A model generated the notes under the pieces. The model was not told the origin of the DNA. It was given only the letters and a program-made list of their open reading frames with translations, and did no database searches. Below, piece after piece: positions 63,487 through 64,000 of a stretch of DNA of 64,000 bases (positions within the stretch are counted from its first letter, which is position 1; every line of letters starts with the position of its first letter). The stretch comes from Pyronema omphalodes (lineage: Eukaryota > Ascomycota > Pezizomycetes > Pezizales > Pyronemataceae). The stretch spans positions 481,715 through 545,714 of the forward strand of contig JAJJXM010000045.1 in the NCBI GenBank assembly GCA_024516155.1, written 5' to 3'. The translations under genes and the position numbers were made by a program.

Positions 63487-64000
63487 TACAGCTGTGGGGC
63501 AGGTTTATTAGGGTACCTGCGGTGGAATTGGGTGATGGCGTCGGGGGAGTTTTGGAAATTGTCGGCGGGGTACCAGGTCGTATCGGGGTCGTGGAAACCC
63601 GTCCACTTAACTCGATATTGTATCTGACCCCGGTGGCGTCGAGAATCCACTATCTCCTCAACTTCCCACTCTTCCTCGTCGTCGAGGACAATGGGTAGCG
63701 GAGGGGGCTGAATATGGCCTGGGATGGTGGTCGAAGTGGGTTGAGACGGTTCTAGAAGGGAGATGTGAAATACTGGATGGATCTTTGCGTTTGGGGGGAG
63801 GTCCAGTTTATAAGCTCGCGACCCTACCTTAGACAGATAGTGTAGGGCCCCAATAGCTTGTAATCGAGCTTGTTGGAGGGTCGGGTGGTTTTCACATTCT
63901 TCCTCTTCAGCCAGACCCGATCTCCCACTCGAAGGACCGGATCCGGGTGTCGATGCCGGTTCGCCTGTTCTGCATGAGCAGCTGGGCATAGTGGACCTCT
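63484..64000 (-). pseudogene. pol: Second copy of Gypsy-A Pol C-terminus (chromodomain), cut by window end
   Basis: The minus frame 63989-63486 reads YLSKVGSRAYKLDLPPNAKIH, HISLLEPSQPTSTTIPGH, the chromodomain EWEVEEIVDSRRH, YRVKWTGFHDPD and YPNKPAPQL, followed by the stop. It is the same as 22400-22762 and 58330-58690. The upstream region is frameshifted and continues beyond the window. Confidence 0.85.

Larger units (their letters stand above)
51278..64000 (-). mobile_element. Gypsy-A copy on minus strand, interrupted and rearranged
   Basis: The 3' LTR is at 51278-52064, then third-ORF sequence, a LINE-b composite (52624-57907), the rest of the third ORF, Pol up to protease (61951), a 38 bp LTR piece, and a second copy of LINE-b/third ORF/Pol sequence to the window end. 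The 5' LTR is not in the window. It inserted in the LINE-a copy 3 zinc knuckle. CCAC (51274-51277) should be the target duplicate. Confidence 0.85.

Noticed and set aside
1..64000. CRISPR arrays, tRNA, rRNA or host protein genes
   Set aside because: Repeats are LTRs and transposon copies; no cloverleaf, rRNA motif or non-transposon protein domain was recognised.

Overview
The window is a stack of retrotransposons inserted into one another. I see no host gene, rRNA, tRNA or CRISPR array. The content is Ty3/gypsy chromoviruses (integrase followed by a chromodomain), one Ty1/copia element, and several LINE families whose ORF2 carries an AP endonuclease, reverse transcriptase and RNase H (Tad1/I-like). 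This combination, plus scattered CCCTAA telomere-like hexamers, points to a transposon-rich filamentous fungus. The species cannot be named from the sequence. The position could be pericentromeric or subtelomeric heterochromatin, which is inference.

Names used here: Gypsy-A, Gypsy-C and Gypsy-D (LTR families), Copia-E, LINE-a, LINE-b and LINE-g. Left part (1-15039): the 3' end and 3' LTR of a Gypsy-A copy sit in the RT of a LINE-a copy (846-6541). That RT is also split by a 2.75 kb insert (1217-3969) holding a TIR element and telomere-like motifs. The LINE-a copy lies in a Gypsy-C-like fragment (6542-7066), which is broken again by a second LINE-a (7067-10059). The second LINE-a contains a half-LINE (7839-9831) with a clear target duplication and is followed by LINE-g (10060-12037). 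Two reverse LINE 3' ends (12038-13187) and a third LINE-a (13188-15039) follow.

Centre (15040-51242): one Gypsy-D chromovirus with about 1.39 kb LTRs, opened by four insertions. These are a complete Gypsy-A (16860-24523, TSD CAAG), a solo Gypsy-A LTR (26173-26953, TSD TATG), a complete Copia-E with identical 161 bp LTRs (28045-33443, TSD GAGAC), and a full-length LINE-a inside its right LTR (37815-51218, 13 bp TSD). That LINE-a is itself split by a complete Gypsy-C on the minus strand (42069-48481, TSD GTGGA). Removing the insertions restores reading frame or sequence continuity at each junction, so the relative ages can be read from the nesting.

Right part (51243-64000): the rest of the third LINE-a is interrupted by a minus-strand Gypsy-A copy. 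That copy contains two more LINE-b derivatives and a rearranged duplication of about 2 kb that runs off the window.

The best-preserved coding unit is Gypsy-A: a 1261-residue Pol, then a third ORF joined to it by a TAATG stop/start. The third ORF is cysteine-rich and ends in a hydrophobic segment encoded by the 3' LTR. Many other ORFs are split by one-base indels, often at homopolymers, so part of the apparent decay may be sequencing error.
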